Positions 39,027-47,006 of a DNA stretch of 64,000 nt are shown here, piece after piece. The stretch covers positions 1,240,001 through 1,304,000 of the forward strand of contig NZ_BAAAGF010000001.1 of the NCBI RefSeq assembly GCF_039524015.1, read 5' to 3'. How positions within the stretch are numbered: the stretch's first letter is position 1; each line of letters opens with the position of its first letter. Position numbers and translations under genes: made by a program. The notes under the pieces are model-generated. The model had not been told where the DNA came from. It saw only the letters and a program-made list of their open reading frames with translations, and did no database searches. This stretch comes from Gaetbulibacter_B jejuensis. Its GTDB lineage: Bacteria; Bacteroidota; Bacteroidia; Flavobacteriales; Flavobacteriaceae.

Positions 39027-39866
39027 ATGTCAAAATACGATACAAGATACGCTTCAAGCCCACAAGCTGTAAAAAAATATGACACTCAAGAATTGCGTGA
39101 TGAATTCTTGATTGAAAATGTAATGAAAACTGATAAATTGGAATGGGTGTATTCTCATTACGATAGGTATATGGTAGCAGGAGTTGTTCCTGTTAACGAA
39201 AAAGTACAATTAGAAACTATCGATCCTTTAAAGTCATCTTATTTCCTAGAAAGAAGAGAATTGGGAATTATTAATGTTGGAGGTTCAGGAGTAATAGTTG
39301 TTGATGGTACTACATACGATATAGACCATAAAGAAGCTTTATATCTTGGTCAAGGTAACAAGGAAGTTCAGTTTTCTAGTAAAGATGGAAGTAATCCAGC
39401 AAAATTTTATTTAAACTCTACACCTGCTCACAAAAAATTTCCAAATAAAAAAATTGGAACTAACGATGTTGAGGTTATAGAATTAGGTTCTGCAGAAACA
39501 GCTAATGCCAGAACACTTAGAAAATACATCGTAAATAGTGTTGTTGATGTATGCCAATTGCAAATGGGAATGACAACCATAAAAACAGGTAGTAGTTGGA
39601 ATACTATGCCTGCTCACGTGCACGATCGTAGAATGGAAGTGTATTTCTATTTTGAAGTTCCAGAAGATCAGGCGGTAAGTCATTTTATGGGTGAGCCTCA
39701 AGAAACAAGACATATCTGGATGGGTAATGAAGAAGCTGTAATCTCACCACCTTGGTCTATTCACTCTGGTTCTGGTACAGCTAGCTATTCTTTTATTTGG
39801 GGAATGGCAGGTGAAAATCTAGACTATGGAGATATGGATGTTTGTAAAATCAACGAATTAAGATAA
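39027..39866 (+). CDS. kduI: 5-dehydro-4-deoxy-D-glucuronate isomerase
   Basis: A 279-residue cupin enzyme that converts 5-keto-4-deoxyuronate (from unsaturated galacturonate) to 2,5-diketo-3-deoxygluconate. It starts MSKYDTRYASSPQAVKKYDT; conserved parts are NVGGSGVIVVDGTTYDIDHK, LGQGNKEVQFSS, SSWNTMPAHVHDRRMEVYFY (His-x-His-x4-Glu metal site) and SPPWSIHSGSGTASYSFIWG. Length equals the E. coli enzyme (278). It is the first gene of the uronate catabolic operon, 15 bases after the operator palindrome, and is followed by kduD after 10 bases. Confidence 0.97.
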   Translation: MSKYDTRYASSPQAVKKYDTQELRDEFLIENVMKTDKLEWVYSHYDRYMVAGVVPVNEKVQLETIDPLKSSYFLERRELGIINVGGSGVIVVDGTTYDIDHKEALYLGQGNKEVQFSSKDGSNPAKFYLNSTPAHKKFPNKKIGTNDVEVIELGSAETANARTLRKYIVNSVVDVCQLQMGMTTIKTGSSWNTMPAHVHDRRMEVYFYFEVPEDQAVSHFMGEPQETRHIWMGNEEAVISPPWSIHSGSGTASYSFIWGMAGENLDYGDMDVCKINELR

Positions 39867-39876
39867 GCATAAAATT

Positions 39877-40632
39877 ATGTTCGATTTAACCGGAAAAACA
39901 GCACTCGTTACTGGCTGTAAAAGAGGTATTGGCTTTGCTATGGCAGAAGCATTAGCAGAAGCTGGAGCAGATATTATTGGTGTGTCAGCATCTCTGGAAA
40001 AAGAAGGCTCTGCAATAGGACAACGTGTTGAAGAGTTAGGTAGAAAGTTCACAGCATATCAATGCGATTTTTCAAGTAGAGATTCATTATATAGCTTTAT
40101 AAAGGCTGTTAAAACAGACCACTCTAAAATAGATATTTTAGTTAACAACGCAGGTACTATTTTAAGAAAGCCGGCAGCCGAACATCCTGATGAATATTGG
40201 GATAAAGTGATAGAAGTAAACCTAAACGCGCAATTTGTATTAAGCCGAGAAATTGGAAAAGACATGGTTGCTAATGGTTCTGGTAAAATCATTTTTACAG
40301 CATCATTACTGACTTTCCAAGGCGGAATTACAGTTCCGGGTTATGCAGCTTCAAAAGGTGCTATTGGTCAGTTAACGATGGCGCTTTCTAACGAATGGGC
40401 TTCAAAAAATGTACAGGTTAATGCTATTGCGCCAGGTTATATCGCAACAGATAATACCGAAGCATTGCGCAATGATGAAGACAGAAGTCAATCAATATTA
40501 GCAAGAATCCCTGCAGGTAGATGGGGAACACCAAAAGATTTTAAAGGACCTATAGTTTTTCTGGCTTCAGAAGCAAGTGACTACATGAGTGGTTCTATTT
40601 TAACCGTAGATGGCGGTTGGATGGGAAGATAA
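39877..40632 (+). CDS. kduD: 2-dehydro-3-deoxy-D-gluconate 5-dehydrogenase
   Basis: A 251-residue short-chain dehydrogenase that reduces 2,5-diketo-3-deoxygluconate to KDG with NAD(P)H. It starts MFDLTGKTALVTGCKRGIGF (Gly-rich nucleotide loop), has LVNNAGTILRKPAAEHPDEY, Ser143 and the catalytic pair Tyr156-x3-Lys160 in GYAASKGAIGQLTMA, and ends SDYMSGSILTVDGGWMGR. The pair KduI-KduD works on the product of pectate lyase and GH105 action. Product and adjacency to kduI identify it, whereas SDRs alone are too alike. Confidence 0.95.
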   Translation: MFDLTGKTALVTGCKRGIGFAMAEALAEAGADIIGVSASLEKEGSAIGQRVEELGRKFTAYQCDFSSRDSLYSFIKAVKTDHSKIDILVNNAGTILRKPAAEHPDEYWDKVIEVNLNAQFVLSREIGKDMVANGSGKIIFTASLLTFQGGITVPGYAASKGAIGQLTMALSNEWASKNVQVNAIAPGYIATDNTEALRNDEDRSQSILARIPAGRWGTPKDFKGPIVFLASEASDYMSGSILTVDGGWMGR

Positions 40633-40643
40633 ATTAAGAAAGA

Positions 40644-42044
40644 ATGAAACAGTTTATACACGATAATTTTTTGCTGGAAAACAAATATGCTGAAGAGTTA
40701 TATCATAATTATGCAAAAAATCAACCTATAATAGATTACCATAATCACTTGCCTCCGCAGGAGATTTTAGAAGATAAAGTTTACAATAATCTAACTAACG
40801 TATGGATTAATGGCGATCATTACAAATGGCGTGCTATGCGAACTTTAGGAATCAATGAGCAATTTATAACAGGTGACGCATCAGAGAAGGAAAAGTTTAT
40901 GCAATGGGCAAAAACAGTTCCTTACACAATGCGTAACCCTTTGTATCATTGGACGCATTTAGAATTAGCACGCTATTTTAATGTTCAGGATTTATTAAAT
41001 GAAAAATCTGCAGAACGCATTTTTGAATCTACTTCAGAGCAGTTAAGTTCTTCAGATTACAGTTGTAGAAATTTACTTCGTAAGGTTAATGCCGAATTGG
41101 TTTGTACCACCGAAGACCCAATTGATACACTTGAACATCACCAAGCACTTGCTAAAAGCGATTTCGAAATTAAAGTAAGCACAGCGTTTAGACCAGACAA
41201 AGCTATTTTAATAGCAAATGATGGTTATAACGATTATATGGATGCGCTTGGAAAAGCAGCCGATAAAGAGATTTCTAATTATCAAGATTTAAAAGACGCA
41301 CTACGCAGTAGAATTGAATACTTCCATAATAATGGATGTAGATTGTGTGATCATGGTTTAAATCAAATTTCTTTTGTTGGTTATACAGATAATGAAGTTG
41401 AAACGATTTTCAAGAAGAAAAGAGCAGGAGATACATTAACAAAAGATGAGGTGCTTAAGTTTGAAACAGCTATTCTTTTATACCTGTCGGAAACGTATCA
41501 TGAATTTGGTTGGGTACAACAATTTCATTTAGGTGCATTAAGAAATAACAATGCGCGTATGCATAGTATTCTTGGGCCAGATACAGGTTGGGATTCTATT
41601 GGAGATTATCCGCAAGCTGAAAAATTATCTGCATTTTTAAACGCGTTAGACGGAAAAGATAAACTTACAAAAACCATAATTTATAACTTAAATCCTGCTG
41701 ACAACGAAGTTATGGCGACCATGATTGGTAACTTTAACGATGGTAGTGTAAAAGGAAAAGTTCAGTTTGGTTCTGGTTGGTGGTTTTTAGACCAAAAAGA
41801 TGGTATGACCAAGCAAATGAATGCCTTGTCTAATATGGGGTTAATTAGCTGTTTTATTGGTATGCTTACCGATTCGCGTAGCTTTTTATCATTCCCAAGA
41901 CACGAATATTTCAGACGTTTGCTTTGTAATCTTTTAGGAGACGAAATTCAACGTGGTGAGTTGCCAAAAGAAGAGCTGGAATGGATTGGTAAAATCGTTT
42001 CAGACATCAGTTATTTCAACGCTAAAGCATATTTTAATTTTTAG
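40644..42044 (+). CDS. uxaC: Glucuronate/galacturonate isomerase
   Basis: A 466-residue amidohydrolase-fold isomerase that turns D-galacturonate to D-tagaturonate (and D-glucuronate to D-fructuronate). It contains the metal-site motif IIDYHNHLPPQEILEDKVYN (His33, His35), WKWRAM-like YKWRAMRTLGINE, CTTEDPIDTLEHH, FGWVQQFHLGALRNNNARMH and FLSFPRHEYFRRLLCNLLG. Length matches E. coli UxaC (470). It opens the branch for saturated galacturonate released by GH28 action; uxaB and uxaA follow in the same operon. Confidence 0.97.
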   Translation: MKQFIHDNFLLENKYAEELYHNYAKNQPIIDYHNHLPPQEILEDKVYNNLTNVWINGDHYKWRAMRTLGINEQFITGDASEKEKFMQWAKTVPYTMRNPLYHWTHLELARYFNVQDLLNEKSAERIFESTSEQLSSSDYSCRNLLRKVNAELVCTTEDPIDTLEHHQALAKSDFEIKVSTAFRPDKAILIANDGYNDYMDALGKAADKEISNYQDLKDALRSRIEYFHNNGCRLCDHGLNQISFVGYTDNEVETIFKKKRAGDTLTKDEVLKFETAILLYLSETYHEFGWVQQFHLGALRNNNARMHSILGPDTGWDSIGDYPQAEKLSAFLNALDGKDKLTKTIIYNLNPADNEVMATMIGNFNDGSVKGKVQFGSGWWFLDQKDGMTKQMNALSNMGLISCFIGMLTDSRSFLSFPRHEYFRRLLCNLLGDEIQRGELPKEELEWIGKIVSDISYFNAKAYFNF

Positions 42045-42047
42045 TAG

Positions 42048-43070
42048 ATGAATAAAGTAGTTGCATTTGGAGAAATAATGTTACGATTGTCTACCGAAAG
42101 ACATTTGAGGTTTTCGCAAGCGAAATTCTTTGCGGCTTCTTATGGTGGTGGCGAGTTTAATGTAGCAGTGTCTTTAGCGAACTATGGAATTTCTTCAGAA
42201 TTTGTTTCACGAATTCCTGATAACGAAATAGGAGCTTGCACACTTAAAGAAATGCGAAAGCTTAATGTAGGTTCCGATAATGTTGTTTTAGGAGGCGATC
42301 GTTTAGGTATTTATTTCCTAGAAACAGGTGCAGGAACTCGTGGTAGTAATGTGGTTTATGATAGAGCTAATAGTGCTATTGCAACCGCAAGTAAAGACGA
42401 TTTTAATTGGGAAGAGATACTTAAAGATGCAACTTGGTTTCATTGGAGCGGTATTACACCAGCAATTTCAGAAAGTGCTGCAGAGGCATGTTTAGATGCT
42501 GTAAAAACAGCTCATAAAATGGGATTAACCATTTCGTGTGATTTAAACTACAGAGCAAAACTTTGGCAATATGGTAAGCAACCTAAAGACGTTATGCCAG
42601 AGCTTTTAAAATACAGTCATATCATTTTGGGAGATATAGATACTGCTTACTTTATGTTAGGCAAAGATAAGGTGTCTCCAAACTATCAAGACGAAGCTTC
42701 GCTTCCTGTATTGTATGAAAAAATATTTGAAATCTGTCCAAACCTAAAAACCGTAGCAACAACTTTGCGTTATTCTGTGAGTGCTTCTCATCAACGTATT
42801 GGTGGTGTTTTGTTTGACGGAAAAGGCTTGTATCATGCCGCAGTAAAAGAAGTAACGCCTGTGGTTGATAGAGTAGGAAGTGGCGATGCCTTTATGGGTG
42901 GATTAATTTACGGACTATTAAAATATAAGTCTGATACACAAAAAGCATTAGATTTTGCTGTGGCAGCTTGCTGCTTAAAGCATACCATTTCTGGCGATTA
43001 TAATTTAGTGTCTGTACAAGAAGTAGAAAATATGGTAAACGGAAACGCTACCGGAAAAGTTTCAAGATAG
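42048..43070 (+). CDS. kdgK: 2-keto-3-deoxygluconate kinase
   Basis: A 340-residue PfkB family sugar kinase that phosphorylates KDG to KDPG. It starts MNKVVAFGEIMLRLSTERHL, has ASYGGGEFNVAVSLANYGIS (substrate-binding GG motif), FHWSGITPAISESAAEACLD, ISCDLNYRAKLW and the anion-hole/catalytic VVDRVGSGDAFMGGLIYGLL with GSGD at 277-280 (Asp280 base). The motif is the usual GAGD with Ser. It is 3 bases after uxaC and followed by a short LacI-like gene, and both branches of the pathway meet at its substrate. Confidence 0.95.
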   Translation: MNKVVAFGEIMLRLSTERHLRFSQAKFFAASYGGGEFNVAVSLANYGISSEFVSRIPDNEIGACTLKEMRKLNVGSDNVVLGGDRLGIYFLETGAGTRGSNVVYDRANSAIATASKDDFNWEEILKDATWFHWSGITPAISESAAEACLDAVKTAHKMGLTISCDLNYRAKLWQYGKQPKDVMPELLKYSHIILGDIDTAYFMLGKDKVSPNYQDEASLPVLYEKIFEICPNLKTVATTLRYSVSASHQRIGGVLFDGKGLYHAAVKEVTPVVDRVGSGDAFMGGLIYGLLKYKSDTQKALDFAVAACCLKHTISGDYNLVSVQEVENMVNGNATGKVSR

Positions 43071-43073
43071 TAT

Positions 43074-43577
43074 ATGATGACTTTAAAGCAAATATCGCAC
43101 ATTACAGGGTTTTCAACCTCTACGGTTTCAAAAGCCTTAAACGATAGGTTTGATATCAATGTTGAAACCAAAAAACTGATTCAAGATATTGCTTTAAAAA
43201 ACAACTATGTTCCTAATAAAAATGCCATTGCTTTAAGAAAAAGCAAATCAAATATTGTGGCTGTAATATTGCCGCAAGTAAATGATAAATGGTATAGCGA
43301 TACGTTATACGAAATTCAAAAAACGGTATCAAAGGCTGGTTATCGCGTTATGCTTTTTCAGTCGTTTGATGATACTTCAAAAGAAGATACATATCTAGAT
43401 GAAATAAACGATGGTAGTATTGATGCAGCCATTGTACTTTCAGCAAATAACAATATAAAAAAGAATAAGTTTACTGTAATGCCTATTGCCTTTGTTCAAA
43501 TTACAAAAGAGCAATCTGCACAAGAGTTAATTCAACTTTCAGTAAACAGTTTTAAAACATTATTAGAGCGCATATAA
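43074..43577 (+). CDS. Truncated LacI-like DNA-binding protein
   Basis: A 167-residue protein with a complete LacI-type N-terminus (MMTLKQISHITGFSTSTVSK, the HTH, then ALNDRFDINVETKKLIQDIA and NNYVPNKNAIALRKSKSNIV) and only the first half of the ligand-binding domain (VAVILPQVNDKWYSDTLYEI to DEINDGSIDAAIVLSANNNI). A standard LacI family member has 330-345 residues, so the C-terminal subdomain is missing and the end (SVNSFKTLLERI) does not look like a broken frame: the stop is followed at 2 bases by eda. It could be a shortened functional regulator. The reduced effector half implies no sugar sensing in the usual way. Confidence 0.85.
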   Translation: MMTLKQISHITGFSTSTVSKALNDRFDINVETKKLIQDIALKNNYVPNKNAIALRKSKSNIVAVILPQVNDKWYSDTLYEIQKTVSKAGYRVMLFQSFDDTSKEDTYLDEINDGSIDAAIVLSANNNIKKNKFTVMPIAFVQITKEQSAQELIQLSVNSFKTLLERI

Positions 43578-43579
43578 TT

Positions 43580-44251
43580 ATGGCACAATATACAAGAATA
43601 GACGTTGCAAAAACTATGAAAGAAACAGGGTTAGTTCCCTTGTTTTACAATGCTGATATTGCTGTTTGTAAGCAGGTGTTAAAAGCCTGTTATGATGGTG
43701 GAGCAAGGTTAATGGAGTTTGTTTCAAGAGGAGATTTTGCTCACGAAGTTTTTGGCGAACTAAATAAATACGCTATTGCAGAACTACCAGGAATGATTTT
43801 AGGTGTAGGATCTGTTACAGACGCTGCTTCAGCGTCATTATACATGCAATTAGGCGCTAACTTTATTGTAACGCCTGTACTTCGAGAAGATATTGCTGTT
43901 GTTTGTAATAGACGTAAAGTATTATGGTCTCCTGGATGTGGCTCGCTTACTGAAATAGCTAAAGCAGAAGAGTTAGGTTGTGAGGTTGTAAAATTATTTC
44001 CTGGTGATGTTTATGGGCCAAAGTTTGTAAAAGGAATCAAAGGACCACAACCATGGACATCTATTATGCCAACTGGAGGCGTAGCACCAACCGAAGAAAA
44101 TTTAAAAGCTTGGTTTGAAGCAGGTGTAACTTGCGTAGGTATGGGATCAAAGCTAATTTCAAAAGAAATTATCGCAAATAACGATTTTAAAGCGCTTGAA
44201 ACCAATGTTAAAAATGCATTGGATATAATTAAGACTATAAAAACACAATAA
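43580..44251 (+). CDS. eda: KDPG/KHG aldolase (bifunctional 2-keto-3-deoxy-6-phosphogluconate aldolase)
   Basis: A 223-residue class I aldolase that cleaves KDPG to pyruvate and glyceraldehyde 3-phosphate. The Schiff-base Lys138 lies in CEVVKLFPGDVYGPKFVKGI; Glu46 is in LMEFVSRGDF, followed by ILGVGSVTDAASASLYMQLG, TPVLREDIAVVCNRR, SPGCGSLTEIAKAEELG and IMPTGGVAPTEENLKAWFEA (phosphate-binding Gly-Gly-Val). Length is typical. It ends the KDG branch of the pathway and lies between the LacI-like gene and the TRAP transporter genes, all within 3 bases of each other. Confidence 0.95.
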   Translation: MAQYTRIDVAKTMKETGLVPLFYNADIAVCKQVLKACYDGGARLMEFVSRGDFAHEVFGELNKYAIAELPGMILGVGSVTDAASASLYMQLGANFIVTPVLREDIAVVCNRRKVLWSPGCGSLTEIAKAEELGCEVVKLFPGDVYGPKFVKGIKGPQPWTSIMPTGGVAPTEENLKAWFEAGVTCVGMGSKLISKEIIANNDFKALETNVKNALDIIKTIKTQ

Positions 44252-44253
44252 CT

Positions 44254-45234
44254 ATGAAACGACTTTTTACAGTACTTACTTATGTTATGGTTTTTGCGCT
44301 TTACTCAAGCTGTAATACCATTAGCGATACACGCACTATAAAGTTAGCACATAGTTTAGATGTTAATCATTCTGTGCATAAAGCTATGGTTAAGATGGGT
44401 GAAGATTTAGCCAAAATTTCTGACGGGAAAATGCAGTTGGAAATATACCCAAGTCAGCAATTAGGTACTGAACGTGAATGTATAGAATTACTTCAAATAG
44501 GAAGTTTAGATATGACTAAAGTATCTGTTGGTGTGATGGAAAATTTTGCGCCAAGAACTAAAGTTTTCGGATTGCCATTTTTGTTTAGAGATAAACAGCA
44601 TTTATTTAATGTTTTAGATGGTCCTGTTGGAAAAGAATTGCTAGATGAAGGCACCAAGTATTGGATAAAAGGTATGGGTTATTACGATGCAGGTAGTAGA
44701 AGTTTTTATACAAAAGACAAGCCTGTGAATTCTCCAGAAGACTTAAAAGGGCTTAAAATTAGAGTAATGGAAAGTGTTACTGCTATGGATATGGTAAAAA
44801 GTCTTGGAGGTTCGGCAACACCAATTTCTTGGGGAGAACTTTATACATCTTTACAACAAGGTGTAGTTGATGGAGCTGAAAATAATCCGCCTAGTTTTTA
44901 TCTGTCAAGACACTATGAGGTTTGTAAATACTATTCTTTAGATGAGCATACATCCTTACCTGATGTATTGATTATAGGAACACATATTTGGAATGATTTA
45001 TCTGAACAAGAAAGAACGTGGTTACAAGAAGCTGTAGATAAATCGGTAACCTATCAACGTACTTTATGGGCAGATGCAGAAAAAGAAGCTTTAGATGCCG
45101 TAGAAGCTGCTGGAGTTACTGTGATAAGACCTGATAAAACATTGTTTTCTAAAGAGGTTGAGGAAGTGTACGAACATTATGGTCAAGATGCCGACATGAA
45201 AAGTTTAATAGACAGAATAAAAAACACCCAGTAA
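44254..45234 (+). CDS. TRAP transporter substrate-binding lipoprotein (DctP family)
   Basis: A 326-residue extracytoplasmic solute-binding protein of the DctP family with an apparent lipobox (VMVFALYSSCNTISD, Cys20), unusual because most DctP proteins are free periplasmic proteins. Family motifs: KLAHSLDVNHSVHKAMVKMG, YPSQQLGTERECIELLQIGS, LPFLFRDKQHLFNVLDG, MGYYDAGSRSFYTKDKPVNS, LKIRVMESVTAMDMVKSLG (the conserved Arg that binds the carboxylate) and GELYTSLQQGVVDGAENNPP. A uronate ligand is inferred from the operon. DctQ and DctM genes follow. Confidence 0.93.
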   Translation: MKRLFTVLTYVMVFALYSSCNTISDTRTIKLAHSLDVNHSVHKAMVKMGEDLAKISDGKMQLEIYPSQQLGTERECIELLQIGSLDMTKVSVGVMENFAPRTKVFGLPFLFRDKQHLFNVLDGPVGKELLDEGTKYWIKGMGYYDAGSRSFYTKDKPVNSPEDLKGLKIRVMESVTAMDMVKSLGGSATPISWGELYTSLQQGVVDGAENNPPSFYLSRHYEVCKYYSLDEHTSLPDVLIIGTHIWNDLSEQERTWLQEAVDKSVTYQRTLWADAEKEALDAVEAAGVTVIRPDKTLFSKEVEEVYEHYGQDADMKSLIDRIKNTQ

Positions 45235-45235
45235 T

Positions 45236-45697
45236 ATGACTTTGAGAGAAAAAATAGATAAAGTTTTAGGAAATATTCTCATTGTCATTATGGGAGTTAT
45301 GGTGGTAAATGTAATTTGGCAAGTATTTACAAGGTTTGTTGTGGGTACGCCAAGTTCATTTACTGATGAGTTAGCACGTTATTTAATGATTTGGTTAGGA
45401 ATACTTGGAGCAGCTTATGTTTCAGGAAGAAATATGCATGTTGCTATAGATGTGCTTCCGCTTCGTTCAAGCAATAAAACACAAAAAAAACTTAAGCTAA
45501 TCGTTTACATTTTAATTATTTCATTTGCCTTATTTGCAATGGTTGTTGGAGGATTACGATTAGTGTATATCACTTATGTATTAGATCAGCATTCACCTGC
45601 ATTACAAATACCATTAGCATTGGTGTATTTAGCTATTCCATTAAGCGGATTACTAATCATTTTTTACAAAATTTCAGATATTAAAAATATTAAATAG
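45236..45697 (+). CDS. TRAP transporter small membrane subunit (DctQ family)
   Basis: A 153-residue integral membrane protein with four transmembrane helices (about 12-32, 50-68, 88-108 and 122-145). The family motif is present: VIWQVFTRFVVGTPSSFTDE, LARYLMIWLGILGAAYVSGR and NMHVAIDVLP. It forms the membrane complex with DctM. It starts 1 base after the DctP gene stop and is followed 2 bases later by DctM. Confidence 0.95.
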   Translation: MTLREKIDKVLGNILIVIMGVMVVNVIWQVFTRFVVGTPSSFTDELARYLMIWLGILGAAYVSGRNMHVAIDVLPLRSSNKTQKKLKLIVYILIISFALFAMVVGGLRLVYITYVLDQHSPALQIPLALVYLAIPLSGLLIIFYKISDIKNIK

Positions 45698-45699
45698 CC

Positions 45700-46995
45700 A
45701 TGGATTATATACCTATTTTAGTTTTAGTAATTAGTTTTATTGGCTTATTGTCAATAGGAACACCTGTGGCTTGGAGTATTTCTATTTCATCTGTATTAAC
45801 CATGTTAGTTAGTATTCCTGCAATGCCTGCGTTTACAACGGTTTCTCAACGTATGGGAACAGGATTAGACAGTTTTGCGCTTTTAGCAATTCCGTTTTTT
45901 ATTCTTTCCGGACAGCTCATGAATAAAGGAGGTATTGCGCATAGGCTCATTGCATTTGCAAAAACACTAGTAGGAGCATTACCAGGAGGTTTAGCATTAA
46001 TTAACGTTATTGGCGCTATGTTGATGGGAGCAATTGCTGGTTCTGCAATGGCATCAGCTTCTGCAATGGGAAGTATTCTTGGTCCAGAAATGGAAAAAGA
46101 AGGTTATTCTAAAGAATTTGGCGCTGCTGTAAATATTACATCTGCCACAACAGGATTAATTATTCCGCCGAGTAATGTGTTGATTGTATATTCATTAGCA
46201 AGTGGTGGCGTTTCTATTGCAGCTCTGTTTTTAGCAGGTTATATTCCTGGAATTTTAACAGGTTTATTCTTAATGCTTGTTGCTTCATTTTGGGCTAAAA
46301 AGAAAAAGTATAAACTAGGAAAACGTAGTTCATTAAAAGAGGTTTTTAAAACGTTTGTTGATGCTTTACCAAGCTTGTTTTTACTAGTTATTGTTATTGG
46401 TGGTATTGTCACAGGAATTTTTACAGCAACAGAAGCGTCGGCAATTGCAGTGCTTTATACGCTTATTTTAGGGTTTGCTTACAAAGAAATCAATATAAAA
46501 TCATTACCAGAAATTTTATTAGACTCTTCAGCAACAACAGCAGTTGTAATGTTACTTATTGGAGCGTCTATGAGTATGTCTTGGGTGATGTCTTATGAAA
46601 ATATTCCACAGAATATAAGCTCAACGTTATTAGCGATAAGTGACAACCCAGTAGTAATACTTTTAATCATCAATTTAATTTTATTATTCGTTGGAATTTT
46701 CATGGATATGACGCCAGCTGTATTGATTTTTACTCCAATATTTTTACCTGTAGTAACAGGTTTAGGTATGGATCCTGTGCAGTTTGGTATCATCATGGTA
46801 CTTAATTTATGTATCGGACTCTGTACGCCACCAGTTGGATCCGTCCTCTTTGTTGGTGTTGGAGTAGCGCAAACAACAATTCAAAAAGTAATGAAACCAT
46901 TACTACCATTGTTTTTAGCAATGATTGTAGCCTTGTTTTTGGTTACATATTTCCCACAGTTAACCCTTTGGTTACCTAAAATATTTGGACTTTAA
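45700..46995 (+). CDS. TRAP transporter large permease (DctM family)
   Basis: A 431-residue integral membrane protein of about 12 helices that moves substrate with sodium. Family motifs: IGTPVAWSISISSVLTMLVS, GLDSFALLAIPFFILSGQLM, IAHRLIAFAKTLVGALPGGL, GAIAGSAMASASAMGSILGP, TGLIIPPSNVLIVYSLASGG and VGSVLFVGVGVAQTTIQKVM. TRAP systems import organic acids including uronates; placement among galacturonate genes suggests galacturonate and unsaturated uronate. TRAP genes within a SusCD-type polysaccharide locus are less common than MFS permeases. Confidence 0.95.
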   Translation: MDYIPILVLVISFIGLLSIGTPVAWSISISSVLTMLVSIPAMPAFTTVSQRMGTGLDSFALLAIPFFILSGQLMNKGGIAHRLIAFAKTLVGALPGGLALINVIGAMLMGAIAGSAMASASAMGSILGPEMEKEGYSKEFGAAVNITSATTGLIIPPSNVLIVYSLASGGVSIAALFLAGYIPGILTGLFLMLVASFWAKKKKYKLGKRSSLKEVFKTFVDALPSLFLLVIVIGGIVTGIFTATEASAIAVLYTLILGFAYKEINIKSLPEILLDSSATTAVVMLLIGASMSMSWVMSYENIPQNISSTLLAISDNPVVILLIINLILLFVGIFMDMTPAVLIFTPIFLPVVTGLGMDPVQFGIIMVLNLCIGLCTPPVGSVLFVGVGVAQTTIQKVMKPLLPLFLAMIVALFLVTYFPQLTLWLPKIFGL

Positions 46996-47006
46996 TTAAA
47001 TAAGTT

